Positions 54,091-62,241 of a stretch of DNA of 64,000 bases are shown here, piece after piece (position 1 is the first letter of the stretch; every line of letters begins with the position of its first letter). Location: NCBI GenBank assembly GCA_001915575.1, contig MNQT01000023.1, positions 124,001 to 188,000 on the forward strand, given 5' to 3'. Both the position numbers and the translations under genes were made by a program. The stretch comes from Bacteroides sp. CAG:1060_57_27 (GTDB lineage: Bacteria > Bacteroidota > Bacteroidia > Bacteroidales > UBA932). The notes under the pieces were generated by a model that searched no databases, had not been told where the DNA came from, and was given only the letters and a program-made list of their open reading frames with translations.

Positions 54091-54120
54091 AAAAGGTGGC
54101 CGCGAAGGTCACCTTTTTCT
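54091..54120 (+). terminator. Terminator after tRNA-Pro
   Basis: AAAAGGTGGCC pairs with GGTCACCTTTT (one G-T) around a GCGAA loop and ends in a T run. The A-rich 5' side makes it usable from the minus strand as well, after the porin gene. Confidence 0.75.
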
Positions 54121-54163
54121 TATTACAGGAGCCTGCCGCAGACGCGGCAGGTCAGCGCCGCCA

Positions 54164-55432
54164 CTAGAACGAGAACTTCGTTATGAACTGCACCCTGTGG
54201 TTCGTCACCCAGTGGAGGTCACGCGTCGCAAGCGCCCTCTTGTCGCCGACGCCCCACTCTCCGTACTGCACGCCGGTGAGCTCATACTCGAGTCCGAGGG
54301 AGAGCTTGCCGAAGTTGTAGGCCACGGTCGGAGTGATGCGGTACATCTGGTTCATGTTGGAGAAGCTGTTCTTGCTGAAGTACAGGTGCTCAGTGTCGAC
54401 TATGTCCTCGGCCGTTCCGAAGTTCTTGACATATCCGGCGAAGAATATTCCCTGCAGCTTCTTTCCGTACATCACGGACACCCATGAAGAGCTGTTGCGC
54501 GTAGGAGTGTAGCTCCACGAATCGTCCCTGTTGAAGGAAGTGACGCCGTAGCCTCCGTTGAGGTTCAGATGCTCGCCCGCCTGCGCGAACACCGTCTTGG
54601 CCTTTATCGAGAAGTCTCCGTCAACATACTGCGCATATACGAAAGGTGACACGGTCGTAATCCTGTCGGAGACCTTCTTCGTCAGCGAGCTGTCATACCT
54701 CCTGGGCTTGATGGAGAGCAGGTCGGCGCCTATCCTGACGAGACCGCCGCCGTCGCTATAGCTGAGTCCGAGGAAGAACTCGGGGGTACAGCCGTACTTG
54801 ATGAAGTCCGCAGAATAGCTGACCCCGCTTTCGGCACCCTCCACGGGGCCTGCCGAGGTATACTGCATCTGCCAGATAGCATACACGTTCAGGGTAAGCC
54901 TGTCTCCCAGCCTGTAGTCGACATTGAGCAGGGGCGTGCGCGAGAAAGGATTGAACGGAGCTCCGGAATTGAGCGACAGCACGTCGGGGAGATCCGCCGC
55001 GAGCGGATGCCAGGCCTGGCCGAACTTTATCGACAGGCCGTCCTTTGCAAGCGTCATGTATGCCTGGCGGAGCCTGAGGTTCGCCGTTCCGGTACTGCCG
55101 CTAAGGCCGTTATAGAAGTCCGTCTCTATCTTGGCTCCCATATCCCAGCCGCCGTACGAATATGTCACGTCGACTCCGAGCCTCGAGGTCAGCGAGGCGA
55201 AACGGAACGAGTTCACCTGGTTGAGGTCCTCTCCGCCGGACAGATTGCGGTCCTTGGGAAGGTAATAGAAGAGGTCTTCCGTTCCGGCCACGCTCTCGCG
55301 GGTGTCGAACGACATGTAGTTGCGCACGAAGCCGTAGAACTTGATCTTCGGCGCAGAACCGTCCTGCGCATAGGCACCTATGGCCGCTGTCGCGGCCACG
55401 GTACACAGGAACAATTTCATGAACTGTTTCAT
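54164..55432 (-). CDS. DcaP-like outer membrane porin
   Basis: 422 residues from the ATG at 55432 (MKQFMKLFLCTVAATAAIGA signal). It begins the mature part with KIKFYGFVRNYMSFDTRESV, then SRLGVDVTYSYGGWDMGAKI, LRLRQAYMTLAKDGLSIKFG, and ends in VQFITKFSF, like trimeric general or DcaP-type porins. DcaP family members pass anionic organic acids. Encoded 40 nt after a DASS/SLC13 transporter on the same strand, it may be its outer-membrane partner. Confidence 0.75.
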   Translation of the reverse strand: MKQFMKLFLCTVAATAAIGAYAQDGSAPKIKFYGFVRNYMSFDTRESVAGTEDLFYYLPKDRNLSGGEDLNQVNSFRFASLTSRLGVDVTYSYGGWDMGAKIETDFYNGLSGSTGTANLRLRQAYMTLAKDGLSIKFGQAWHPLAADLPDVLSLNSGAPFNPFSRTPLLNVDYRLGDRLTLNVYAIWQMQYTSAGPVEGAESGVSYSADFIKYGCTPEFFLGLSYSDGGGLVRIGADLLSIKPRRYDSSLTKKVSDRITTVSPFVYAQYVDGDFSIKAKTVFAQAGEHLNLNGGYGVTSFNRDDSWSYTPTRNSSSWVSVMYGKKLQGIFFAGYVKNFGTAEDIVDTEHLYFSKNSFSNMNQMYRITPTVAYNFGKLSLGLEYELTGVQYGEWGVGDKRALATRDLHWVTNHRVQFITKFSF

Positions 55433-55472
55433 ATGTAATACCAACTAACTTGTCAGAATTATACCGTCACGG

Positions 55473-56930
55473 CTATACCTGAGGGAAGGGGAACACCTTC
55501 GTGAGAAGGAGATATCCCAGCACCAGGCCTATCACGCCGATGATTATGCCCACCTTGGCCATGTCCTTCGTCTTCACGAGGCCGGTGGAGGCGGCAATGG
55601 CGTTAGGCGGCGTGGATATGGGGAACATCATGGCGAGCGACGCGCACACGGCGATGTAGGGAATCAGCGAATACATTCCGTCCATGCTGATGAACTGTGC
55701 ATGGTTTGCGGATGCCGGATCCTCGAGGGCCGTACCTACGACCACGAGTATGGGCACCAGCAGCGCTGCCGTCGCGGAGTTGCTGATGAAGTTGGAGAGG
55801 GCATAGCAGATGCAGCCGGCCACGATCATCACGACGACGACGTTCATGCTGCTGAAAGGTATGGCATGTATGAGGGTCTCCGCGAGGCCTGTCTTGTTGA
55901 GTCCCGTTCCAAGGGCGAATCCTCCCGCGACGAGCCAGAGCACGCTCCAGCTGATTCCGGATATGTCCTCCTTCTTGAATACGCCCGTGCAGGTATACAC
56001 CGCAAGGGGGATGAGGGCGACTATGTTGGAGTTGATGCCCGTCGCGGCCTCTGTAACCCAGAGGAGTATGGTGACGAAGAAGGTGATCCATGCGACATAG
56101 GTCCTCCAGTCACGCTTCCGGTCGCGCTTGGGTTCGATCTTTATCTCTATGGTCTTGCTCTTGAAAGGGAAGAACGCCAGCAGGAGCAGCCATGCGATCA
56201 GCACCATCACGATTACGAAAGGTATCATGCGGGCCATCCACGAACCGAACTCGATATTGTATCCTGCATTCTGCAGGGCTCCGATAGCTATGGCGTTGGG
56301 AGGCGTACCGATAGGCGTACCCATTCCTCCGAGGTTGGCGGCGATAGGGATAGAGAGCGCGAGCGCGACCTTGCCGGTCTCGCTGTCGGGAAGGGCCTTG
56401 AGCACGGGAGCGAGGAACGCCAGCATCATGGCGGCCGTCGCCGTATTGCTCATGAACATCGAGAACAGGCTGATTACGATAAGGAAGCCGAGGAGCACGA
56501 ACTTGGAGTTCTTGCCGAACATCCCGAGGAGCACTTTCGCGATAGCTGCGTCCATACCATACTTGGACGCCACGATAGCAAGCACGAAACCGCCCAGAAA
56601 GAGCATGACCACGGGATCCGCGAACGAAGCCATAATCGTCTTGTAGTCGATCAGGGTTCCATACTTAGGGTCGCAGAACAGGCTTATACCCTTGTCGGAG
56701 ACCGTCAGCAGCATTATCACCACCACCAGCAGGGATGTAGTCCAGTTGGGGATGACCTCGAAGATCCACATCAGTGCGGCAAAGATGAATATTGCGATCA
56801 TACGCTGCTGGACGACGGTCAGTTCCTCTATTCCGAAGAAGCTCACGGGAACTGCCCAGAGGAATATCGTTATGGCCAGGATCACGGCCAGAATCACGGT
56901 ATTCCTGACAGAAGAATTGTGTGTTGACAT
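55473..56930 (-). CDS. DASS/SLC13-family anion:Na+ symporter
   Basis: 485 residues with about 11-12 helices. Two inverted repeats carry the hairpin motifs SNTATAAMMLAFL and SNSATAALLVPI (the SNT sodium-binding motifs) and TPIGTPPNAIAIG / STPPNAIAAS. A tail of basic residues separates the halves (IKIEPKRDRKRDW). It takes up divalent anions (succinate, fumarate, sulfate or similar) with Na+. The -7 box at 56974 is 43 nt upstream. Confidence 0.92.
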   Translation of the reverse strand: MSTHNSSVRNTVILAVILAITIFLWAVPVSFFGIEELTVVQQRMIAIFIFAALMWIFEVIPNWTTSLLVVVIMLLTVSDKGISLFCDPKYGTLIDYKTIMASFADPVVMLFLGGFVLAIVASKYGMDAAIAKVLLGMFGKNSKFVLLGFLIVISLFSMFMSNTATAAMMLAFLAPVLKALPDSETGKVALALSIPIAANLGGMGTPIGTPPNAIAIGALQNAGYNIEFGSWMARMIPFVIVMVLIAWLLLLAFFPFKSKTIEIKIEPKRDRKRDWRTYVAWITFFVTILLWVTEAATGINSNIVALIPLAVYTCTGVFKKEDISGISWSVLWLVAGGFALGTGLNKTGLAETLIHAIPFSSMNVVVVMIVAGCICYALSNFISNSATAALLVPILVVVGTALEDPASANHAQFISMDGMYSLIPYIAVCASLAMMFPISTPPNAIAASTGLVKTKDMAKVGIIIGVIGLVLGYLLLTKVFPFPQV

Positions 56931-56973
56931 CGGTTTATCTGAAGTTGTGTGTTACTTTCACTTTTCAGGGACC

Positions 56974-56981
56974 CAAATTTA
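56974..56981 (-). promoter_or_regulatory. Promoter -7 box of the SLC13-porin unit
   Basis: The minus strand reads TAAATTTG (TAnnTTTG). No good -33 box is visible 19-20 nt upstream. Confidence 0.5.
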
Positions 56982-57146
56982 GGCAATAATAATTTAAATT
57001 CCACCATTTGCCACATAAAAAGGTGGACACTCCGCGCAAGGAGGATATACTGAGAGCACAAGGCAACTTAAACGATTAATATGCCGCAGTTCCGGAAAAT
57101 TATTCCTTCCTTTGCACGAGACTTTAATATTTAAACTTGATTGACT

Positions 57147-58085
57147 ATGAAATCTTCCAGACAACCAAGCCGCGAGTCCGCACGGCGCTACGTCGACATC
57201 CTCTCCGACGCAGGATTCAAGGCCGTCTTCGGCGACCGGCGCAACAAGGACGTACTCATCGACCTCCTCAACGTCGTCCTCCCTCCGCACAGACGCGTGC
57301 GCGACCTCTCCTACATGACCACCGAGCTCCCGCAGTTCTCCCCGCTCTCCAAGGGCGTACGCCTCGACCTACGCTGCTCCGCCCACGACGGCACCGTCTT
57401 CATCGTCGAGGTCCAGTGCTACCGACAGGCCAACTTCTTCCGAAGGTGCGTGCTCTATGCGGCGAAGTCCTACGACGCAGGGGCGGCGAAAGCTGACGGA
57501 CAGCGTTACATCATCCCTCCCATCTACCTCGTATGCCTCCTCTCAGGAACATTCCAGGACTTCCAGACCGATTGCGGCGGTGAACGGAACGACCCCGACA
57601 ACTTCCTCTCCGAATACACTTTCCGCGAGAAAACCACGCTCGCCGTGCCCGACGAGACGATTAATTTGCTATTTTTGGAACTGAACAGGTTCGACCGCGA
57701 CCTCGGCCGCTGCGTCTCCGACCTCGACAGGTGGTGCTATGCGCTCAAGCACGTCGGAACGCTCGACGCCCTCCCCGGAGAGCTCAGGCTCGAGGCCTTC
57801 CGGAGGCTCTTCGACGCCTGCGAGATCGCCAGGTTCGAACCCCAGGTCAAACTTACCTACGAGAAGGAGATGATTACCGAAAGGGACTACTACAACATCA
57901 TCGAGACCGCCAAGGATGACGGACGAGAACAGGGACGGGCCGAGGGGCTGCAGGCAGGAATCGAGCAGGGCAGCCTCGAGGCGGCCACGAGAATCGCGAA
58001 GGCAATGCTCGCAGACGGAGAGCCTGTGGAAAAGGTCATCCGGTTCACCGGACTGAGCAGGGAACAGGTCTGCTCGCTGGAATAG
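57147..58085 (+). CDS. Rpn-type PD-(D/E)XK nuclease (transposase-like family), intact
   Basis: 312 residues from the ATG at 57147 (a TTG 6 nt upstream is also open). N-terminal VDILSDAGFKAVFGDRRNKD and LIDLLNVVLPP are the family start. The nuclease core is D74 (VRLDLRCS) and E88-x-Q90 (FIVEVQCY), followed by a Tyr/Lys helix (RCVLYAAKSY). The C-terminal part is a Gly/Gln/Glu-rich coiled region (GREQGRAEGLQAGIEQG). Such proteins (PDDEXK_2, Rpn) nick DNA and promote recombination rather than transposing on their own. A nearly identical but decayed copy lies at 16791-17138. The neighbouring minus-strand cluster is unrelated in direction. Confidence 0.85.
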   Translation: MKSSRQPSRESARRYVDILSDAGFKAVFGDRRNKDVLIDLLNVVLPPHRRVRDLSYMTTELPQFSPLSKGVRLDLRCSAHDGTVFIVEVQCYRQANFFRRCVLYAAKSYDAGAAKADGQRYIIPPIYLVCLLSGTFQDFQTDCGGERNDPDNFLSEYTFREKTTLAVPDETINLLFLELNRFDRDLGRCVSDLDRWCYALKHVGTLDALPGELRLEAFRRLFDACEIARFEPQVKLTYEKEMITERDYYNIIETAKDDGREQGRAEGLQAGIEQGSLEAATRIAKAMLADGEPVEKVIRFTGLSREQVCSLE

Positions 58086-58103
58086 GCCACGCAGGCATAA
58101 AAA

Positions 58104-58138
58104 GAGAACCGTTCAGGCTTTAGGCCAGAACGGTTCTC
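58104..58138 (-). terminator. Terminator after the large surface lipoprotein gene
   Basis: GAGAACCGTTC and GAACGGTTCTC form an 11-bp perfect stem with a 13-nt loop; on the minus strand TTTTT follows. On the plus strand there is no T run, so it serves mainly the minus-strand gene. Confidence 0.8.
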
Positions 58139-58158
58139 GACATACCTGTTAGATAATG

Positions 58159-60705
58159 CTACTCAGAAGGATGAGCGGCATTATATCCGCTACAATAAGA
58201 GGTTACTACTTGTCCATCTACCGTAACATTGGCATCTGAAATGGTACCATCTCCCCAGCCGCTATCACCTGAGCATTTATGATAAGGATGATTGTTCACG
58301 GTAACAGCTCCTACATTCGTGCCATCTTCATCAACAAACTTGCATCCATTAAATGCTATTGCAGTCGCATGACTGCATCCTGTCACGACATAGTTCCAAC
58401 GGTAGTATCCGTCATTATCAGGCCCGGTGTATTCGTGGGTCTTTTCGTCAACTTCAACACCGTTGGCCCAGTAATCGGCATCTCGGCCCACATCTGCAAA
58501 ACTGCATGAGGTAAAGGTAGTATTACCATAGCAGATGGTTGCAGGAGCCCAGGCCTTGCCGATAGTGAAGGTGCAGGCGTCAAATGCCGCAGATCCGCTT
58601 CCCCAGCCTGAAAGCCAGCCTCTGAAGGTACAGTTATCAGCGTCGAGCCTTGCGCCGGCTCCGTTATAGGCATATGTAACCATTTCGCTGAATTCCACCC
58701 CGTCGAGTGTTATCTCGGACTTGCCTTTTCCGAAAACACCGTAGAACGGACCCTGCGTACTGTCGCCTATCTTGCCGTCCCTTACGGTAAGCTTGGCTCC
58801 ATCGTTCACAAATATCGCAACAGTCTGTCCTTTCTGGGGTGTACCTTCAACTACTGCAGTACTTGCTGCAGTCAGGGTATGCTTGTTGAGGTCTACGGTA
58901 GCCGAACCGCGCTCTACGACCATGGACTTTTCCAGTTCAGTATCATCCGCCAGGCTTATGGTGACATTTCCGTTCTCGGCGACATAGGGAAGGACACTCG
59001 CGTCGGAGAACGTACCGCCGTTCACAGTGATTGAGACATCATGGGCAGAGTTTTCGTTGGCAATGATTGAAAGGGAAGTTCCACGGGCGTCAAATGTTCC
59101 TCCGTCTACAGTCACATTACAGTCACCGTAAGCGGATGAGCTTGTCTTGGGATCGACGAATACGACTGCGCAGTCCATGCCTGAAGTGCCGTCTGACCAC
59201 TGTCCGGTAGAACTCGTGCCGAGGCTTACGAGAGTCGCTCTATCTTTGATGACAAGCTTACCGCTGCGCATGCCTACGGCTCCTGCACCACCGGTCACGG
59301 TACCGCCGGAAATTGTGGTGACGCCGCTATGGGGCAGATATATCGCATAGTCCGCGGTAGATGACAGCTCTCCTCCGTTGATGGTAATCGTACTGCTCGT
59401 CTGCTGGTCACCGTTTCCGCTTACCGCATACCAGCCGGCCTCGATTTCTCCTCCATTCATGGTAAAGTCTCCGCCATCCAGTACGCCTACGGCGGACTGT
59501 CCCTTATTTACCGCATCGTCGCGTACAGCATATACAGTACCGCTTTCAAGGGTTATCCGAGCACTCTCTCCCTCTGCAGTGATAAGAGCTGTACCTGCAT
59601 CATCAGAATAATCGGATGAAGAATAAATCCTTCCGTTTCCGGCAGCATCCTTGATGGTCAGGCTGCCGTATACCTTGATTTGTCCACTCGAGGTGTTGGC
59701 CGCCTTGATTTCATGTCCGTTGAGGTCGAGGGTTACGTTTTTGCCTGCAGGAACCGTGATTGTAGCCGAGGTAATGTCGATATCAGATTCAAGGGTGTAT
59801 GAATTGCCGTTTTCGAAGGCGTTCTTCATATCCTCGAAGCCGGTGTCGATGCTTGAATCACTGAGCTTGAAATTGATGCCCGCGAAACTGTTCCTCGAAA
59901 GGTTTTTGCCCTCGATACCGGTGAGAGTGACAGTCAGTTCCGCAGAGGAGTCGCCCTTGCTATAGGTCAGGGCAAAGTTGAGATCCTTGCCTCTCAGGTC
60001 GACAGGCATCACCACCGCCGGGTATGAAGCGCTCTGTCCTGCTTCGAGCGTGAATCCGTCAAGTGTTACGCTGACCGTGCTGACGGCTTCGCTCGGAGAA
60101 GCGACCACGGGATTGGCGGCATTCTCCTTGCTCAGGCTGATGCTTCCCTTCTGATAGAAGACAGCTTCGGGTGCAGTCACAGTAAGCTTCTTCGGCACTA
60201 TGTTCTCGTCGAGGCCGTTCTCTATATTGAACACGAAAGCCGACAGGGGATTGGTGAACACGACACTCATGTTATCGGGGTCGTTCACCTCCGCATAGGC
60301 CACCATGTAGTAATACTTTCCTGTTCCTTCCGTGGACTTCAGGCTCTGGCTGCCTAACTCGACAGGGACGGCATCCTTGTAGGACCCTCCGCAGGGATAG
60401 TACGCATACAGGTCGCCTGTCTGCAGCTCGACATCGCCGCTGAAGGTCGCGGTCTTCGTCCCGGCTCCGGCCGTAAGCGTGTATTCGGAAACCGAGCCGC
60501 CGTTCACCACGGCGATCTTGTCTCCGGCAGACCAGAGAAGGTAAGAGCCTTCGGCAGACCCGATATCAGTCTTGGTTCCGACGAAGCCCTCGCGCGTCGC
60601 CGTAATCCGTACCGCACCCTCGGGACGCGGTACAAGTTCCTGCGTGCAGGATGCCACCGCCAGACAGGCGGCTGCACCCATGATTATTTTCACCTTTCCT
60701 TTCAT
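58159..60705 (-). CDS. Fimbrillin-like/beta-helix surface lipoprotein
   Basis: 848 residues. Lipobox LAVASC (Cys 20) is followed by a Mfa/fimbrillin-like N-terminal part (about 25-285: VRITATREGFVGTKTDIG, YLLWSAGDKIAVVNGG, GDLYAYYPCGGSYKD). Residues of about 300-800 are many Gly/Asn/Asp-rich beta-helix turns (VTLDLNGHEIKAANTSSGQI, GGDFTMNGGEIEAGWYAVSG, YGNTTFTSCSFADV). It looks like an adhesin or surface-structure protein. A strong AGGAGG site lies 7 nt before its ATG and overlaps the stop of the small peptide gene, so the two are translationally coupled. It is the last gene of the minus-strand cluster. Confidence 0.75.
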   Translation of the reverse strand: MKGKVKIIMGAAACLAVASCTQELVPRPEGAVRITATREGFVGTKTDIGSAEGSYLLWSAGDKIAVVNGGSVSEYTLTAGAGTKTATFSGDVELQTGDLYAYYPCGGSYKDAVPVELGSQSLKSTEGTGKYYYMVAYAEVNDPDNMSVVFTNPLSAFVFNIENGLDENIVPKKLTVTAPEAVFYQKGSISLSKENAANPVVASPSEAVSTVSVTLDGFTLEAGQSASYPAVVMPVDLRGKDLNFALTYSKGDSSAELTVTLTGIEGKNLSRNSFAGINFKLSDSSIDTGFEDMKNAFENGNSYTLESDIDITSATITVPAGKNVTLDLNGHEIKAANTSSGQIKVYGSLTIKDAAGNGRIYSSSDYSDDAGTALITAEGESARITLESGTVYAVRDDAVNKGQSAVGVLDGGDFTMNGGEIEAGWYAVSGNGDQQTSSTITINGGELSSTADYAIYLPHSGVTTISGGTVTGGAGAVGMRSGKLVIKDRATLVSLGTSSTGQWSDGTSGMDCAVVFVDPKTSSSAYGDCNVTVDGGTFDARGTSLSIIANENSAHDVSITVNGGTFSDASVLPYVAENGNVTISLADDTELEKSMVVERGSATVDLNKHTLTAASTAVVEGTPQKGQTVAIFVNDGAKLTVRDGKIGDSTQGPFYGVFGKGKSEITLDGVEFSEMVTYAYNGAGARLDADNCTFRGWLSGWGSGSAAFDACTFTIGKAWAPATICYGNTTFTSCSFADVGRDADYWANGVEVDEKTHEYTGPDNDGYYRWNYVVTGCSHATAIAFNGCKFVDEDGTNVGAVTVNNHPYHKCSGDSGWGDGTISDANVTVDGQVVTSYCSGYNAAHPSE

Positions 60706-60716
60706 AGTCTTTCCTC

Positions 60717-60842
60717 CTAATTCCAGTCGGTATATCCAGGATCGGTCAGGCTGCCTGAGCCCTGAAGCACCCCCGTCTCGGGGATCACGGTAACGATCTC
60801 CACCTCGGGAGCCGTATACCTCATCTTGTCGTTCTTTTCCAT
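60717..60842 (-). CDS. 41-residue peptide upstream of the surface lipoprotein
   Basis: 42 codons including TAG, starting at the ATG at 60842 with AGGAA close by. N-terminal part MEKNDKMRYTAPEVEIVTV, C-terminal part ETGVLQGSGSLTDPGYTDWN. The Y-x-x-P segment followed by alternating acidic/hydrophobic residues, then a Gly/Ser-rich turn and an aromatic acidic tail, is like short peptides that recur in Bacteroidales beside surface-protein or RiPP genes, as I recall. The stop overlaps the Shine-Dalgarno of the next gene. It could be a RiPP precursor or a leader/regulatory peptide. No signal peptide is seen. Confidence 0.65.
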   Translation of the reverse strand: MEKNDKMRYTAPEVEIVTVIPETGVLQGSGSLTDPGYTDWN

Positions 60843-60905
60843 TTCCTATGTATTTAAAAGTTGGTCTGTACGGGTACGGTGACGGACCCCGGATACGAAC
60901 GACAA

Positions 60906-60940
60906 GGGGAGACGCGGCGCGTGAAGCGCCGTGTCTCCCC
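60906..60940. repeat. GC-rich hairpin in the peptide-gene leader
   Basis: Two 15-nt arms, GGGGAGACGCGGCGC and GCGCCGTGTCTCCCC, pair fully (one G-T) around GTGAA. On the minus strand there is no T run after it, so it is more likely a leader structure than a terminator. Confidence 0.65.
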
Positions 60941-60990
60941 GGTTATTCTCGGAGGAACGGGATGGAATGACCTTATATTACGCCACTCTA

Positions 60991-60999
60991 CCCCCCCCC
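60991..60999. repeat. Nine-base homopolymer (poly-C on plus strand) in the leader
   Basis: Nine consecutive C (G on the minus, coding strand) lie in the 256-nt gap before the peptide gene. Nothing comparable is seen in other intergenic gaps of the window. Such tracts can change length by slippage. Confidence 0.9.
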
Positions 61000-61098
61000 T
61001 TCGTTATCAGGACGGTTCCGTTGCTAGACATGTCGCGAATATACTGATTTTTTTGCGACATTGTTCAAGAAAACGGGCAGAAAATTATCTGGAACGTG

Positions 61099-62235
61099 CT
61101 ATCCCTTATCCGTCGCTATAGCCCGGCGGACTCCGTCAAGGATATACCACGGCACATATGCGAGCACATCCCGTGGAATCACTTTCAGCAATCCGGCCTG
61201 TCGGGAAAGCACCAGACTGCAGCTGTGCATCTTGCGCAGCATTACATTCGTACAGGCATGGTGTCCCGCAGAGGCATTCTTGCCGTATTTTCCGAAATTG
61301 CCGGAACTCAGGATGATTTCAAGACAGCGCATGGCCTTCTTCTCAGCCCTTGGAGTATAAAAAGGCATCATTTCTTCCGGCAGTCCGAGCATGTTCACGG
61401 CAATGTAGCCCATCAGCTGCCAGTTTTCTTTCAGATGCAGCATATCGAGGTCCCGAGACAATTGCAGGCAGTCGATTTCCCCGCCATGTACATACAGATA
61501 GCGGCACCAGTCGCACAACTGCCTCAGTCCGACGCCGCCCTTGAGCATGTGGTTGCTTATATGCTGCAGTATGAACACCGAATCGAAGGCGGCCGGAGGA
61601 AGATTGACCGCCACCCCACCGATTTCCAGAGTACGCATTCCACACCCTTCACCGAGACGTAAGCGTGTCCAGCGTTTCAGGCGCCTGTCCGCAAAGGGAT
61701 TGATGTCGGTCGCAGGACGCTTGTGGATTTCTATCTGGCATCCCTTGCGGTTGAAATGGAAATGCTTGTCACTTTCCGACTCCTCCCCTTCCTTCTCTCC
61801 CATGCTTCTCACCAGTTCACAGCTGCGCAGATAGTTTTCCTTACCGGCCACATAGAAATCTATGTCACCGCACATCCTGTGCCCGGGAACGAGATAGTCC
61901 CGCGACAGTCCCTGACCCTTGAGCAGCACACCCTCGATGCCGTTCTCCCGGAGCAGTGTCACAAGTTCGGCGAGTACCGAATCGAGCTGCAGGTTCGCAC
62001 GGCGGGTAGCCTCGACAAGCACGTAAAGCCTGCGCACAAGCTCCGAGGGAGGCATCAGCTCCTTCGGCAGCGTTCCTGCCCCGTCGGCAAACAGGCCCAC
62101 AAGAGCCTGCATGGATGCCATACGGAACAAAGTCTTCCAGTCAGCCCCTCCGCAGAAAAGGCCGGAATCGGCCGGATGGCCCCATAGGCCCGAGCGGACA
62201 AGTTCGAAAAACTGCATCAATGTGTTCTTCTCCAT
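61099..62235 (-). CDS. NTP_transf_5-type nucleotidyltransferase family protein
   Basis: 378 residues. The nucleotidyltransferase core is GVLLKGQGLSRDYLVPGHRM followed by CGDIDFYV with D124 and D126 as likely metal ligands; further family motifs are QIEIHKRP, AFDSVFILQHISNHMLKGG and LRQLCDWCRYL. Members are frequent in Bacteroidetes and in lasso-type and other RiPP clusters, where one modifies the peptide tail. It lies 6 nt after the ABC transporter gene and is followed by the leader and peptide gene. Confidence 0.85.
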   Translation of the reverse strand: MEKNTLMQFFELVRSGLWGHPADSGLFCGGADWKTLFRMASMQALVGLFADGAGTLPKELMPPSELVRRLYVLVEATRRANLQLDSVLAELVTLLRENGIEGVLLKGQGLSRDYLVPGHRMCGDIDFYVAGKENYLRSCELVRSMGEKEGEESESDKHFHFNRKGCQIEIHKRPATDINPFADRRLKRWTRLRLGEGCGMRTLEIGGVAVNLPPAAFDSVFILQHISNHMLKGGVGLRQLCDWCRYLYVHGGEIDCLQLSRDLDMLHLKENWQLMGYIAVNMLGLPEEMMPFYTPRAEKKAMRCLEIILSSGNFGKYGKNASAGHHACTNVMLRKMHSCSLVLSRQAGLLKVIPRDVLAYVPWYILDGVRRAIATDKG

Positions 62236-62241
62236 ATCGGA

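Noticed and set aside
57141..58085. A complete insertion sequence around the Rpn-type gene
   Set aside because: I see no terminal inverted repeats or target duplications at either side; the hairpin at 58104 belongs to the opposite-strand gene.
60717..60842. Firm identification of the 41-residue peptide as a lasso precursor
   Set aside because: The YxxP segment fits, and a Gly to Asp ring of 7 residues could be drawn, but the conserved Thr at position -2 is missing and no cyclase is seen in the window.
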